A stretch of DNA of 38,006 nt from a virus. The notes under the pieces were generated by a model, which ran no database searches, was not told the origin of the DNA, and saw nothing but the letters and a program-made list of their open reading frames with translations. Location of the stretch: positions 1 through 38,006 of the IMG/VR virus record IMGVR_UViG_3300006876_000002. One strand, 5' to 3'. How positions within the stretch are numbered: position 1 is the first letter of the stretch; each line of letters starts with the position of its first letter. Made by a program: the position numbers and the translations under genes. Positions 31,072 to 37,960 of the stretch are shown in pieces.

Positions 31072-31538
31072 GGGGTTACCTCGTTGTTGAGTCGGTTGGA
31101 TTCGAGGATCGGGATACCGCCCTCGGTCGGTACATAAATCAGCTGATTGTCTTTGTCGGTCAGCTGGTCGATGTAGTGCCACCTGATGTACTCGGGCGTG
31201 AGCGAGTCACTGATCAGGCGGTTGCTGTCAGCAACACCCTGAGCACGGATTCGATCACGGTCCGCTTCGTGGTTGGCCTTGGTGACCTCAGCCCTGGCGG
31301 TGTGCTCAGCAGCTTCTGCTTTGGCGCGGGCCTCGCTGACCATGGTCCGCTTCTCGATGTCCGCTTTGTACAAGCGGTACTTGGGCATACCGCCCATGCA
31401 ACCGCCGACCAGCAGCAGGACAACAGCCAGGACAAGGCAAACGACCTTAACCCAGAAGCGTCCTTCTGCACGCTGCTCTGCGAGCAGGGTCGCCTCTACT
31501 TCCTTGCGGCGAAGGTTGTACTCGTCCGTCGGGCTCAC
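31068..31538 (-). CDS. membrane protein with SPFH-tail-like coiled coil, 156 aa
   Basis: A TM helix at about residues 29 to 46 is followed by KYRLYKADIEKRTMVSEARA, a long Ala/Glu/Lys/Arg coiled coil, and then RLISDSLTPEYIRWHYIDQL and IYVPTEGGIPIL. The last part matches the region that follows the coiled coil in stomatin/prohibitin (SPFH) proteins, but the SPFH globular domain itself is absent. The protein may join or disturb host SPFH membrane assemblies, or be a degenerate phage version. A Cys after the TM (GGCMGG) could be a lipid site. The SPFH link is by eye. Confidence 0.6.
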   Translation of the reverse strand: MSPTDEYNLRRKEVEATLLAEQRAEGRFWVKVVCLVLAVVLLLVGGCMGGMPKYRLYKADIEKRTMVSEARAKAEAAEHTARAEVTKANHEADRDRIRAQGVADSNRLISDSLTPEYIRWHYIDQLTDKDNQLIYVPTEGGIPILESNRLNNEVTP

Positions 31539-31840
31539 TTGTTGTTGTACTCCTTCATGACGGCCCGCACTCTTTCAGCAAGCCAGGCGGCCGCTGAGTT
31601 CAAGTTCTCATCATTACCTTTGATCGTCCACGAAACCGTCGGCCAATGCGTAGCACCGAGGCTGTCGAGGTAGCGCTTGGCAGGTTCGACTAGGTCTTTG
31701 GTCTTAGGCACAGGCTTGCCTGCACGCAGGTGGTCGATGGTGTCGATCAGGTCGATGATGTGTTGACGTGTGAATCGGAAGTCGAACTTGTACCTGATGT
31801 GGCGTAGACCGTTGATGGTCTGTTCAGACAGGACTGACAC
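31535..31840 (-). CDS. hypothetical protein, 101 aa
   Basis: Helical protein (LIDTIDHLRAGKPVPKTKDL, SAAAWLAERVRAVMKEYNNK) with a basic N-terminus (RHIRYKFDFRFTRQH) that might bind nucleic acid. It overlaps its neighbours by 4 and 17 nt. No family recognised. Confidence 0.58.
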   Translation of the reverse strand: MSVLSEQTINGLRHIRYKFDFRFTRQHIIDLIDTIDHLRAGKPVPKTKDLVEPAKRYLDSLGATHWPTVSWTIKGNDENLNSAAAWLAERVRAVMKEYNNK

Positions 31841-32138
31841 TTGGCTTCATCCGTCGAGCCTCAAGCTTCGCCATGTGCATCTGCATCACGTCATCGATGC
31901 CGCTACCGAGCACCAGGGCCAGGCGGGTCAGGTAGTACTGGGTGTCACCCAGTTCGTCCAACATCTCAAACCTGTTCATCGGGTACGGCGTGTGTGCGCC
32001 ACGGAGGTACTTCTTCACCTCACCAGCGAACTCGCCAGCTTCGCCCGTTAGACCGAATCCGCTGTACATCAGCTCTTGGTATGTATCACCCAGTGATACA
32101 TTTCGAGTGACGGCTTGCTCGTAGATGTTTGTGTCCAT
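31824..32138 (-). CDS. MazG-like nucleotide pyrophosphohydrolase
   Basis: This 104-aa protein shows GLTGEAGEFAGEVKKYLRG (metal-binding EXXE-type helix) and DELGDTQYYL (EXXD-type helix), the signature of MazG-like enzymes. They hydrolyse nucleoside triphosphates, and in phages may alter ppGpp signalling or clean the nucleotide pool. It is the first protein gene after the tRNA on the leftward transcript. SLOG protein in the same operon supports nucleotide metabolism. Confidence 0.82.
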   Translation of the reverse strand: MDTNIYEQAVTRNVSLGDTYQELMYSGFGLTGEAGEFAGEVKKYLRGAHTPYPMNRFEMLDELGDTQYYLTRLALVLGSGIDDVMQMHMAKLEARRMKPSVSPV

Positions 32139-32141
32139 GAG

Positions 32142-32216
32142 TTGCGGGGGCAGGATTCGAACCTGCGTCTGCCCTGATCATGAATCAGGTGAGCGACCAG
32201 ACTGCTCAACCCCGCA
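32142..32216 (-). tRNA. tRNA with CAU anticodon (tRNA-Met, or Ile2)
   Basis: The cloverleaf is complete on the - strand: acceptor TGCGGGG/CCCCGCA (7 bp), D stem GAGC/GCTC, anticodon stem CCTGA/TCAGG around loop TTCATGA (anticodon CAT), T stem GCAGG/CCTGC with loop TTCGAAT, discriminator A, 3' CCA not encoded. The first pair T-A rules out the usual C-A mismatch of bacterial initiator tRNA but it also lacks a G-rich anticodon stem, so elongator Met or lysidine-modified Ile2 are the options. It sits 4 nt from the MazG start, in the leftward transcript. Confidence 0.88.
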
Positions 32217-32225
32217 AGGGTGTTG

Positions 32226-32304
32226 GTGGGTTCGCCACCTTGGACACCACAGAAACATGGAACTGCTTTATGAGTTTCTGTCGTCTCCGAGAGGGCGAAC
32301 CCAC
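32226..32304 (-). ncRNA. structured RNA element 1, nested hairpin
   Basis: GTGGGTTCGCC (32226-32236) pairs exactly with 32294-32304 (11 bp), enclosing an 8-bp stem ACAGAAAC/GTTTCTGT (32249-32256 with 32274-32281, 17-nt loop). The region codes for no protein I can support and lies in the leftward operon between the 180-aa gene and the tRNA. It could be a processing signal, terminator or riboregulator. Only the base-pairing potential is seen; transcription is inferred. Confidence 0.5.
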
Positions 32305-32311
32305 GATTGTC

Positions 32312-32356
32312 GGGTTAGTCGGAGAAGGCAGGAGGAGAAACCTTCTCCGCTAACCC
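32312..32356 (-). ncRNA. structured RNA element 2, 16-bp hairpin with SD/anti-SD loop
   Basis: GGGTTAG and CGGAGAAGG (32312-32318, 32320-32328) pair completely with 32341-32356, leaving one bulged T and a 12-nt loop. The + strand loop contains AGGAGG; on the leftward transcript the loop therefore exposes CUCCUCC, the anti-Shine-Dalgarno sequence. The stem is far longer than chance would give. A sequence that binds ribosome-binding sites, or a mimic of the 16S rRNA tail, is possible. Confidence 0.5.
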
Positions 32357-32420
32357 TTACCGCTACACCTACTAACCCCCGAAGCAACTTAAGAGGGTTG
32401 CATTCAGCGCAACGGTAGAC

Positions 32421-32963
32421 CTAGTCCAACCAAATCCCGATCCCGCTGCTCTTGTGCTTGAGATCAGGGGAGTTGGGGTTGGTCTTGTCGCCCCGATTGT
32501 CGTAGAACTCATCGGGAGCGAAGTCGTAGCGGTCCTTCGCCCACTGCGTGTTGGCGTTGGCCTGCGCCTTCTCAATGTCGTTCATCTGCTTGCGGGGCTT
32601 CCGCAACGACGACGGATCGTACGGCGGCTCAGCAGGCACCGATGCATCCGCTGGGGGATCGCTCGGCCGAGACGGAGCAAGCTCCACCACTTCCGATCGA
32701 CCGCCGAGCACATCATCAACCACCTGATGGGCAACACCGTCCGACACCATGAAGTCCAAGCCGAACTGATCGAACACAGCCGTCTTGCACTTGATGAAAG
32801 CGTCACGCAGACCAGCGATCGCAGACTCGGGGTCATCGGGGTCGAACCCGAAATCGATCTCAGCAGCAGCGACAGCAGGCTCATAGTTCCGAACCTGGAT
32901 CGTCTGCTGCCAGCGGGCACGACCCCGATACGGCGTATCCGTATCGATGACTGCGCTCACCAC
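32421..32963 (-). CDS. hypothetical protein, 180 aa
   Basis: The N-terminal half (RARWQQTIQVRNYEPAVAAA, then DDPESAIAGLRDAFIKCKTA) looks globular; the C-terminal third is low-complexity, Asp/Asn/Pro/Lys-rich. The layout, a globular domain with a flexible tail, next to a RecB-like nuclease and coiled-coil protein, might suggest a single-strand-binding or recombination partner, but I do not recognise the fold. It overlaps the next gene by 7 nt. Confidence 0.58.
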   Translation of the reverse strand: MVSAVIDTDTPYRGRARWQQTIQVRNYEPAVAAAEIDFGFDPDDPESAIAGLRDAFIKCKTAVFDQFGLDFMVSDGVAHQVVDDVLGGRSEVVELAPSRPSDPPADASVPAEPPYDPSSLRKPRKQMNDIEKAQANANTQWAKDRYDFAPDEFYDNRGDKTNPNSPDLKHKSSGIGIWLD

Positions 32964-33202
32964 ACATCCTCAGGGTTGACACCAGTGAGGGCCAGCATGT
33001 CCTCGTTGAACTTGCGCTCACGGGCCAGGCTCTTGTGGCGATGGGCAGTGCTGATGTCCGAGATCCGCTGAACGATCTTCTGCCGCTCCGCATCCATGTC
33101 GCGGTGAGCGTCGTTGAACTCCTGGTTCAGCGCCTTCGTGTCAGCCTGGTACTCCTCGCGGAGAGCGGCTACAGCGTCAGCGGTTTCGGGGATGGTGCTC
33201 AT
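32957..33202 (-). CDS. coiled-coil protein, 81 aa
   Basis: ATG at 33202 (MSTIPETADAVAALREEYQA). Nearly the whole protein is a charged coiled coil (RDMDAERQKIVQRISDISTA), with a C-terminal LALTGVNPEDVW. No family recognised. An imperfect direct repeat GGCTAA(A)GG occurs twice in the 58-nt gap upstream (about 33222 and 33248). Confidence 0.6.
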   Translation of the reverse strand: MSTIPETADAVAALREEYQADTKALNQEFNDAHRDMDAERQKIVQRISDISTAHRHKSLARERKFNEDMLALTGVNPEDVW

Positions 33203-33260
33203 TGCGGTTGGTTTTCCTCTTTGGCTAAGGCCCGCCGTTCGCTTGTGGCTAAAGGGTTCC

Positions 33261-34151
33261 CTAGCTTGAACCCAACAAAACCGCTTCACCCTCGTTCACC
33301 CCTTGGGGGTGACCCGCCACCACGGACCCTTTGCACCCGTTCCACGCAGGACACCAGTCAGGCGAACAGAGGGCGTGTTGATCGTTGATCGGCCACGTCG
33401 GGGCATCACGCAACACAGTGTCGATCACGTTCTTGCACATGACCTGTAGCCACGACCAATCCTCAGGGCCACGTGTCGTTGACAGCCATGCGTGCTTGCC
33501 TGTGCTGCGTTCGATGGCGCACCACGAGAACGTGACAGGGGGCTCGGCGTACCCGAGCTTGAACGCAGCCCACGTGTACGGGCCTGGCTGCACCCCCCAG
33601 CGCTTGAGCTGCCAGCCGTCAGTCGTGTACTTGGTCAGCCGGCTACCCGTCTTCCAATCGATGACGGTCCCTGGGTCTTCGATCATGTCGATCATCCCCG
33701 CCAGGCGCACGTTCACGGGAACCAGCGACGTGGCGTCGCACTGTCCGTCGTCGTGGATGTAGTCGAAGAACGGGAGGTCGAACTTCTGCTCGACCGCCGA
33801 GGGCCAGCCGAGCACGGGGTACACGTCCTCGTACCAAGCCCGCCAACAGGTGGCTAGGTGCTTCTGCGCTGTCGCCTCCGTCTTGACCTTCACCCACCTG
33901 AACCTGGGAGACGTGCAGAGGGCGCTCAGACGCTCTCTGGCGGCCTCCAGCGCCTCCTGTGGGGGGTAGCCGCCCAGGAAGTGCTCTACGGCGTAATGGA
34001 AGGCTGTTCCGATGGCGGCCTCCCCTGTCGTGAAGTCCTCAGCTTCGCCGTGCCACAGCTGGCGAGCTTGCTCAGGACACAGGAGGTACTTCGCTAGATC
34101 GGATTGGTGAAGGGTGACGGTAAACTCGCCGCCCGTGTAGATGACGTCCAT
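33261..34151 (-). CDS. RecB/Cas4-like PD-(D/E)XK exonuclease
   Basis: A 296-aa nuclease with PD-(D/E)XK features: an early His region (GTAFHYAVEHFL), LAGMIDMIEDPGTVIDWKTG (the catalytic D and D-x-K), and QPGPYTWAAF (Q-x3-Y motif IV). One Cys near the start (LLCPEQARQLW) and three near the end (CSPDWCPAWNGC) could hold an Fe-S cluster as in Cas4/AddB-type nucleases. It probably processes DNA ends for recombination or replication. First gene of the leftward operon. A GTG at 34178 is an alternative start. Confidence 0.8.
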   Translation of the reverse strand: MDVIYTGGEFTVTLHQSDLAKYLLCPEQARQLWHGEAEDFTTGEAAIGTAFHYAVEHFLGGYPPQEALEAARERLSALCTSPRFRWVKVKTEATAQKHLATCWRAWYEDVYPVLGWPSAVEQKFDLPFFDYIHDDGQCDATSLVPVNVRLAGMIDMIEDPGTVIDWKTGSRLTKYTTDGWQLKRWGVQPGPYTWAAFKLGYAEPPVTFSWCAIERSTGKHAWLSTTRGPEDWSWLQVMCKNVIDTVLRDAPTWPINDQHALCSPDWCPAWNGCKGSVVAGHPQGVNEGEAVLLGSS

Positions 34152-34178
34152 GGGCGCTACCAGATGCCCGTACGTCAC

Positions 34179-34566
34179 GTCAAGTATGCGTCACAGATTT
34201 CTCGCGCCAGCGGTTAGGACACCCGTCGTCGTGGTAGAGACATGGCTCCCCCGCAATGACGGAGAGTGAAGGCTGCGGGCCGACCCCCAGTGTCGGCCAG
34301 TCTGTGAAGCTGTGGGCCGCAAAGCCTCGGGGCGGCGACCTTTTGTTTGAGCCTTTGCGCGGAGTCTAATGCCCGTGTCAACCCCCCTTGTTTTAGCTGC
34401 TCAGAGTGGTTGTGCCAGCTCAAACCCGTCGGGGTGTGTGACGTATGTCACATAATGAAGCGGCCCAACCCACCGAGCTGGCAGGTCGGGCCGTCTACTG
34501 TCTTGGTCAGCGCCCACCTGGGCGGGGTTCATACCGCCTCACCCGCTCAGGTGGGTTCTTCGCGTT
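34179..34566. promoter_or_regulatory. 388-nt control region between the early operon and integrase
   Basis: No gene is convincing here. Visible elements are GGCCGAC/GTCGGCC (34278-34298, 7-nt loop), a GCCGC/GCGGC hairpin with TTTTGTTT after it (about 34316-34356), the CRP-type site at 34437-34452, CGGCCC/GGGCCG flanking 20 nt (about 34463-34494), and a CCCACCT/AGGTGGG repeat ending near 34556 that probably terminates integrase transcription. The promoter of the long leftward operon must lie in the left part. Confidence 0.5.
34437..34452. promoter_or_regulatory. CRP/GlxR-type binding site
   Basis: TGTGACGTATGTCACA matches the TGTGA-N6-TCACA consensus shared by CRP-family regulators, including actinobacterial GlxR/Crp, at all ten defined positions. 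It lies between integrase and the leftward early operon, with an AT-containing ATAATG just after it. The match is direct; regulation by host cAMP is inference. Confidence 0.55.
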
Positions 34567-35517
34567 TCAGGCCAGGCGGTCCCCAACCTGCAACTTGCGC
34601 TGCGCCTTGCGTGCCCGCTCGCTGGCCGCCGAGCGGCCATAACGGTCGACCATCTGTCGTGACGTCCAGCCCATTGTCCGCACCAGGTCCCCCTCCTCCC
34701 CGCCTTCCATCAGGAAGTTGTGAGCGTGAGTGTGGCGGAAGTGCTGCGGCTTCAACCGATGCGGCAAACCCGCTAGCCGGCGGCGCCGATCGATCGCCTG
34801 GTTGATACCTGACTCGCCCAACGGCTTGCCGTTGCGGTTCACCCACAACCTGTCGTGTTCGACACCCAGGCGACCGACGAAACGATCCCGCTCTCGGACA
34901 TAGCGGATCAGCGCTACGGCCGTCTTGGGTGACACCACAAGGTCACGGCTGTAGGTCTTCGACTGACGCACGTGGACCTCATCGATGTCCCGCCGCCAAT
35001 CCTCGGCCAACATGCCATGCAACTCCCCTCGACGGACGCCGATCCCGAAGAACGTACGGATCATCGCCTCGTCACGGAGGTTGACGAGCCTCCGCCACCC
35101 CGTGTCCATCTTGGTGACAGCGCACGCAGCGATGAGCTGGTTGACGACGTCATCAGGTTGCACGGGTACAGGCTTGTCGGGCTCAGGCGGTTGCTGCGCC
35201 TTGTAGAACGGACTGACCCTGTCCTCTTCGTCTGCCCACCACGTGAACATCGGGCGAGCTGTGCGAAAGTAGATGCACAACGACTGCGGGTCCAGCCGTT
35301 GTTCGTCCCGCATGTAGGCCACCCAGCTGTGCACGTGTGCCCTGGTCACGTCCTCTATGTCCGTGATCTCGTGCTCGGTGACGACGTAGCGCACCAGGCG
35401 CTCCCAGCCGTCACGGTTCATGTCGAGCGTCTTCTGCTTGCGGCCCACCTTGCGGGCCTCCCGCTCGTACAGGTCCCATCCGTCCTCGAACGAGTCGGGT
35501 GCGGTCCACCTGCCCAT
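34567..35517 (-). CDS. int: tyrosine integrase
   Basis: A 316-aa site-specific recombinase of the phage integrase family. The N-terminal SAM-like core-binding region (about 60 to 130) precedes a catalytic domain with Arg in GIGVRRGELHGM, His-x-x-Arg in LKPQHFRHTHAHNFL, and the nucleophile Tyr in MVDRYGRS. The gene ends with a basic tail. attP lies about 75 nt upstream of its start, the usual arrangement for excision control. It is the only integrase in the window. Confidence 0.92.
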   Translation of the reverse strand: MGRWTAPDSFEDGWDLYEREARKVGRKQKTLDMNRDGWERLVRYVVTEHEITDIEDVTRAHVHSWVAYMRDEQRLDPQSLCIYFRTARPMFTWWADEEDRVSPFYKAQQPPEPDKPVPVQPDDVVNQLIAACAVTKMDTGWRRLVNLRDEAMIRTFFGIGVRRGELHGMLAEDWRRDIDEVHVRQSKTYSRDLVVSPKTAVALIRYVRERDRFVGRLGVEHDRLWVNRNGKPLGESGINQAIDRRRRLAGLPHRLKPQHFRHTHAHNFLMEGGEEGDLVRTMGWTSRQMVDRYGRSAASERARKAQRKLQVGDRLA

Positions 35518-35590
35518 TTTGGGCTCCCTTCACAGCATCTGTCTTTCGGACTGCGGCAACTGCTGCCGTGCTGCAAAAGTCCTGGTCAGG

Positions 35591-35648
35591 GGTGGTAGTG
35601 GGCCATGAGGGATTCGAACCCCCGACCCCCTGCGCGTCATGCAGGTGC
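35591..35648 (-). other. attP core: 3' part of tRNA-Val(GAC)
   Basis: On the - strand the sequence runs from AGCACCTGC through anticodon loop ATGACGC (anticodon GAC), variable region, T arm GGTTCGAATCC and acceptor strand ATGGCCCA. The D arm and 5' acceptor strand are missing (upstream sequence shows no TAGCTC), so this is not a functional tRNA. Integrases of this type use tRNA genes as attB, and the 3' end carried here would restore the host gene. The core is intact inside the window, so the genome is not integrated. A CGCCAC/GTGGCG hairpin at 35665-35679 may be an arm or accessory site. Confidence 0.85.
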
Positions 35649-35763
35649 TGGTCGCACGCTCCCCCGCCACTCCGTGGCGCTAGCCCTGACCTGGGCTTTA
35701 GCAGCAATCCGCAGTGTACCAGCCCAACGGACATACCGTCGCAGCATCTGCGTGGGGGGTGGT

Positions 35764-35791
35764 GGGCGGAGGGGCCTGGCCCTCCCTCCGC
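35764..35791 (-). terminator. 9-bp GC hairpin, terminator of the leftward pair
   Basis: GGCGGAGGG (35764-35772) pairs with CCCTCCGCC (35783-35791). It lies 18 nt downstream of the leftward gene ending at 35810 and before attP. The remainder of 35518-35809 holds attP and no gene that I can support. Confidence 0.7.
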
Positions 35792-35809
35792 CGCACAACC
35801 CGACCCGTA

Positions 35810-36166
35810 TCAAGCAGCCCTGAGCCTGCCAGCCTTCGGCCCCTGGCGCTCCTTGCGCCGCTCCGCCCGTGCTTGCAGCTTGAGCTGCTCGACGTGCTCA
35901 TGCACCGCCCACAGGTCCCGCACAGCGAAGTCGGTACGAGACGACGCCCAGTAGACGGGCATGTACTCACGGGCGCCGATCAAGTAGCAGCGCCACAACC
36001 CGCACCCCCCGTGGCGGGGGTCGCAGTAGTCGTAGCGGCGGCCGTACACGTTGAACTTCTGCGTGTTCGGCTTCCACTCGGGCGGTCCCGCCACGTCCAG
36101 GCCGAGCGGGAACTTGTGCCCGTAACCCATGCCACGAACTGCACACGTACTGACTTCACTCACCGT
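35810..36166 (-). CDS. hypothetical protein, about 118 aa
   Basis: A GTG at 36166 overlaps the stop of the upstream gene and gives the likely start; ATG at 36178 or 36130 are alternatives. The centre has YDYCDPRHGGCGLWRCYLIG, three Cys with a His, possibly metal-binding, and the C-terminus is a basic helix (QLKLQARAERRKERQ) that could bind nucleic acid. It is coupled to the coiled-coil gene upstream, so the two may act together in lysogeny or its control. No family recognised. Confidence 0.55.
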   Translation of the reverse strand, partial: TVSEVSTCAVRGMGYGHKFPLGLDVAGPPEWKPNTQKFNVYGRRYDYCDPRHGGCGLWRCYLIGAREYMPVYWASSRTDFAVRDLWAVHEHVEQLKLQARAERRKERQGPKAGRLRAA

Positions 36167-36803
36167 CGTTCTCCTCATCGCTGTAGTAGGTGTCTGTCAT
36201 GTAGAAGGACAGCAGCCGTTCAGCGGCCTCTGACCTTGTCCGCCACTTCTTGTTGTTCCTGACCAGCTTTGCGTTCTCTTCGGTCAGTTCTTCGTTAGCT
36301 TCCTCCAACGCTGCGTTGGTTCTCGCCAGTTCTTCGGCGGCCGCCTTGTAGCTCTCAACCTGGGCGATCAGCTCGCTGTGGTCGATGCCCAGCTGGTCCA
36401 GGTTGGCGCCGCCCCGCTGGGCGTACACGGCCATCACATCATCGAGCGAAATGTTGGCGTGGTCTTCGGCGTTGTCGATCGGGACTGCCCGCTGCGGCGG
36501 CACGACGGGGGTGGGGGCAGGCAGCAGCGAGCCTTGCCCTTCGTCCTCGTCCTTGGGTGGGCGGATGATGCACCCCTCAACCGTTGACGCCGCCCGCAGC
36601 AGCTCCGCTTGACGCGCCTCAGGAACGGGCGGTGGCACCCATCCCCTGTTCCGCGACTTCTCAAAGGAGCCGACCGAATGCTCCCCCGCCAGCCCAGGCA
36701 GAAGTGCTGCTATTGCCGAACGGGCGAGCGTTGTGCGTTCCCGAAGGAACAGGGCCTCGGCCCGCAGTTCGTCGGGGTACTCGGACTGCCCGACCCGCCG
36801 CAT
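36156..36803 (-). CDS. putative DNA-binding coiled-coil protein, 215 aa
   Basis: The first about 45 residues (YPDELRAEALFLRERTTLAR, then AIAALLPGLAGEHSVGSFEK) look like a helix-turn-helix of the kind found in phage terminase-small and KfrA-type proteins. A Pro-rich linker follows, then a long coiled coil from about residue 130 to 195 (AAAEELARTNAALEEANEEL). It is transcribed divergently from the TPR-like gene. A repressor or partition-like protein is plausible; the HTH is suggestive and not certain. Confidence 0.58.
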   Translation of the reverse strand: MRRVGQSEYPDELRAEALFLRERTTLARSAIAALLPGLAGEHSVGSFEKSRNRGWVPPPVPEARQAELLRAASTVEGCIIRPPKDEDEGQGSLLPAPTPVVPPQRAVPIDNAEDHANISLDDVMAVYAQRGGANLDQLGIDHSELIAQVESYKAAAEELARTNAALEEANEELTEENAKLVRNNKKWRTRSEAAERLLSFYMTDTYYSDEENDGE

Positions 36804-36840
36804 CAGCGGCGTCCACTTCGTGCGTTTGCCATGTCACACA

Positions 36841-36918
36841 CAGTAGCCAGAGGCGACCCCTAGCAGGGCGAACCGTCCTGAACTACGGTCAGTAGCCAGC
36901 GTTTCACGCGTACGCTGG
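36841..36918. promoter_or_regulatory. operator-like repeats between divergent genes
   Basis: CAGTAGCCAG occurs at 36841-36850 and again at 36890-36899. CCAGCGT (36896-36902) is the perfect inverted complement of 36912-36918 with 9 nt between. The second repeat and the hairpin touch the start of the TPR gene at 36923, the first lies towards the start of the 215-aa gene. This is a typical arrangement for a regulator binding both promoters. Confidence 0.55.
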
Positions 36919-36922
36919 GGGG

Positions 36923-37960
36923 ATGGAACGCCGCAACTTCCTCCTCGCACTGATAGCAGTCCCTGCGGTACCTCTGGTGCCTGACCTCACGGGAGAGCAA
37001 GTGACGCAGACAGCAACAGTGACACCCCAAACCATCAACGACCTGCACACACGGGCGAGAACGCTCAAGTCCATGGACCTCGCACGCGGTGGCGGCGCCA
37101 CCCCCACTGTCGCCCTGACGGAGGGCATGGCCGCCCTCGGGCTGCTCGACGCAGACTGCCCGCCCGAACTCGTCAAGCCGCTAGAGCTTGCGGTCGGGCA
37201 CATGGCGCTGAACGTGGGGTTCGGGCTCCACGACGAGCACGACGACGTGTCCGCCGCCCGATGGCTGGACATCGCTCTACTGCACGCCGAGACTGCCGGC
37301 AACGCATCGATGCAAGCGCGGGTACAGGGCGTGCGTGCTCGACGACTGATCGCACTCGGCCAGCCCATCGAAGCGGCAGCGCTTCTCGGGGCCACGCTGG
37401 CGAGCTTGGGCGATCGGTTGATGCCGTTGGAGCTGGCGTCACTCCACTCGCTACGGGCACGGGCCTACGCCCACGTGGTCGGGTCGGAGTACAGCGCCCG
37501 TGAAGCGATCGACAACGCCAACGCCTACTGGGTAGACCACGCCACCAGCAACGCTGACGAAACCGCCGCCGCTCTCGATACCCGCCCCTGGGTGACGTAC
37601 AGCCAGGGGCACCACTACGGCGACATCGGGGCCGCGTGGCGAGAGCTGGCCGCCAGAGGCGTTGACTGCGCCTCTGCCGCCCTCGGAGCCTACGACACGT
37701 CCCTAACCGCCCACGGCGGCTCTACGGGCACCAGGCGGTCACAGGCGCTTGTCCTGTGCTCCGCTGGTCGCCTTGAGGCAACCGAAGGCGAACCTGAGCG
37801 GGCCGCCGTCTACGCAGCCGAAGCGCTCGACGTCGGCGCAGAAGTCACCTCCGCCCGCCTCACGACGCACTACAGGCAACTGTTCCACGCGCTGAGCGGC
37901 TACACGCACATCAACAGCGTTGACATGGTGGTGCGTCGCCTCAGGGCGGTAACCGCCTAG
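36923..37960 (+). CDS. TPR-like protein with Tat-like N-terminus, 345 aa
   Basis: The start MERRNFLLALIAVPAVPLVP has a twin-Arg followed by a hydrophobic stretch, then a long helical repeat region (pairs such as ASMQARVQGVRARRLIALGQ, ASLHSLRARAYAHVVGSEYS) like TPR repeats. In actinomycetes the same linker-plus-TPR arrangement follows an HTH in a class of regulators; here the HTH is missing. It may thus be a signal sensor acting with another DNA-binding protein, or a Tat-exported protein. It is the only rightward gene right of 23.8 kb and is C-rich on the coding strand. AimR-like peptide sensing is one possibility, with no direct evidence. Confidence 0.6.
   Translation: MERRNFLLALIAVPAVPLVPDLTGEQVTQTATVTPQTINDLHTRARTLKSMDLARGGGATPTVALTEGMAALGLLDADCPPELVKPLELAVGHMALNVGFGLHDEHDDVSAARWLDIALLHAETAGNASMQARVQGVRARRLIALGQPIEAAALLGATLASLGDRLMPLELASLHSLRARAYAHVVGSEYSAREAIDNANAYWVDHATSNADETAAALDTRPWVTYSQGHHYGDIGAAWRELAARGVDCASAALGAYDTSLTAHGGSTGTRRSQALVLCSAGRLEATEGEPERAAVYAAEALDVGAEVTSARLTTHYRQLFHALSGYTHINSVDMVVRRLRAVTA

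Noticed and set aside
32226-32304. Second tRNA downstream of the 180-aa gene
   Set aside because: The 11-bp stem recalls an acceptor arm and GGGTTCG a T loop, but no cloverleaf can be drawn.
34216-34240. Sixth copy of the late element (AGGACA-N12-GTAGAGA)
   Set aside because: One mismatch in the hexamer, 12-nt spacer and no rightward gene follows; recorded only as a weak look-alike.
34214-34423. Leftward 69-aa frame in the control region
   Set aside because: No ribosome-binding site, Arg-rich composition and several hairpins inside; more likely regulatory DNA.
34347-34805. Rightward 152-aa frame opposite the integrase end
   Set aside because: It overlaps the integrase gene and has a Pro/Ser/Arg composition typical of a shadow frame.
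35591-35690. Functional tRNA-Val(GAC)
   Set aside because: The D arm and 5' acceptor strand are absent upstream of the anticodon stem; the position next to integrase marks it as attP.
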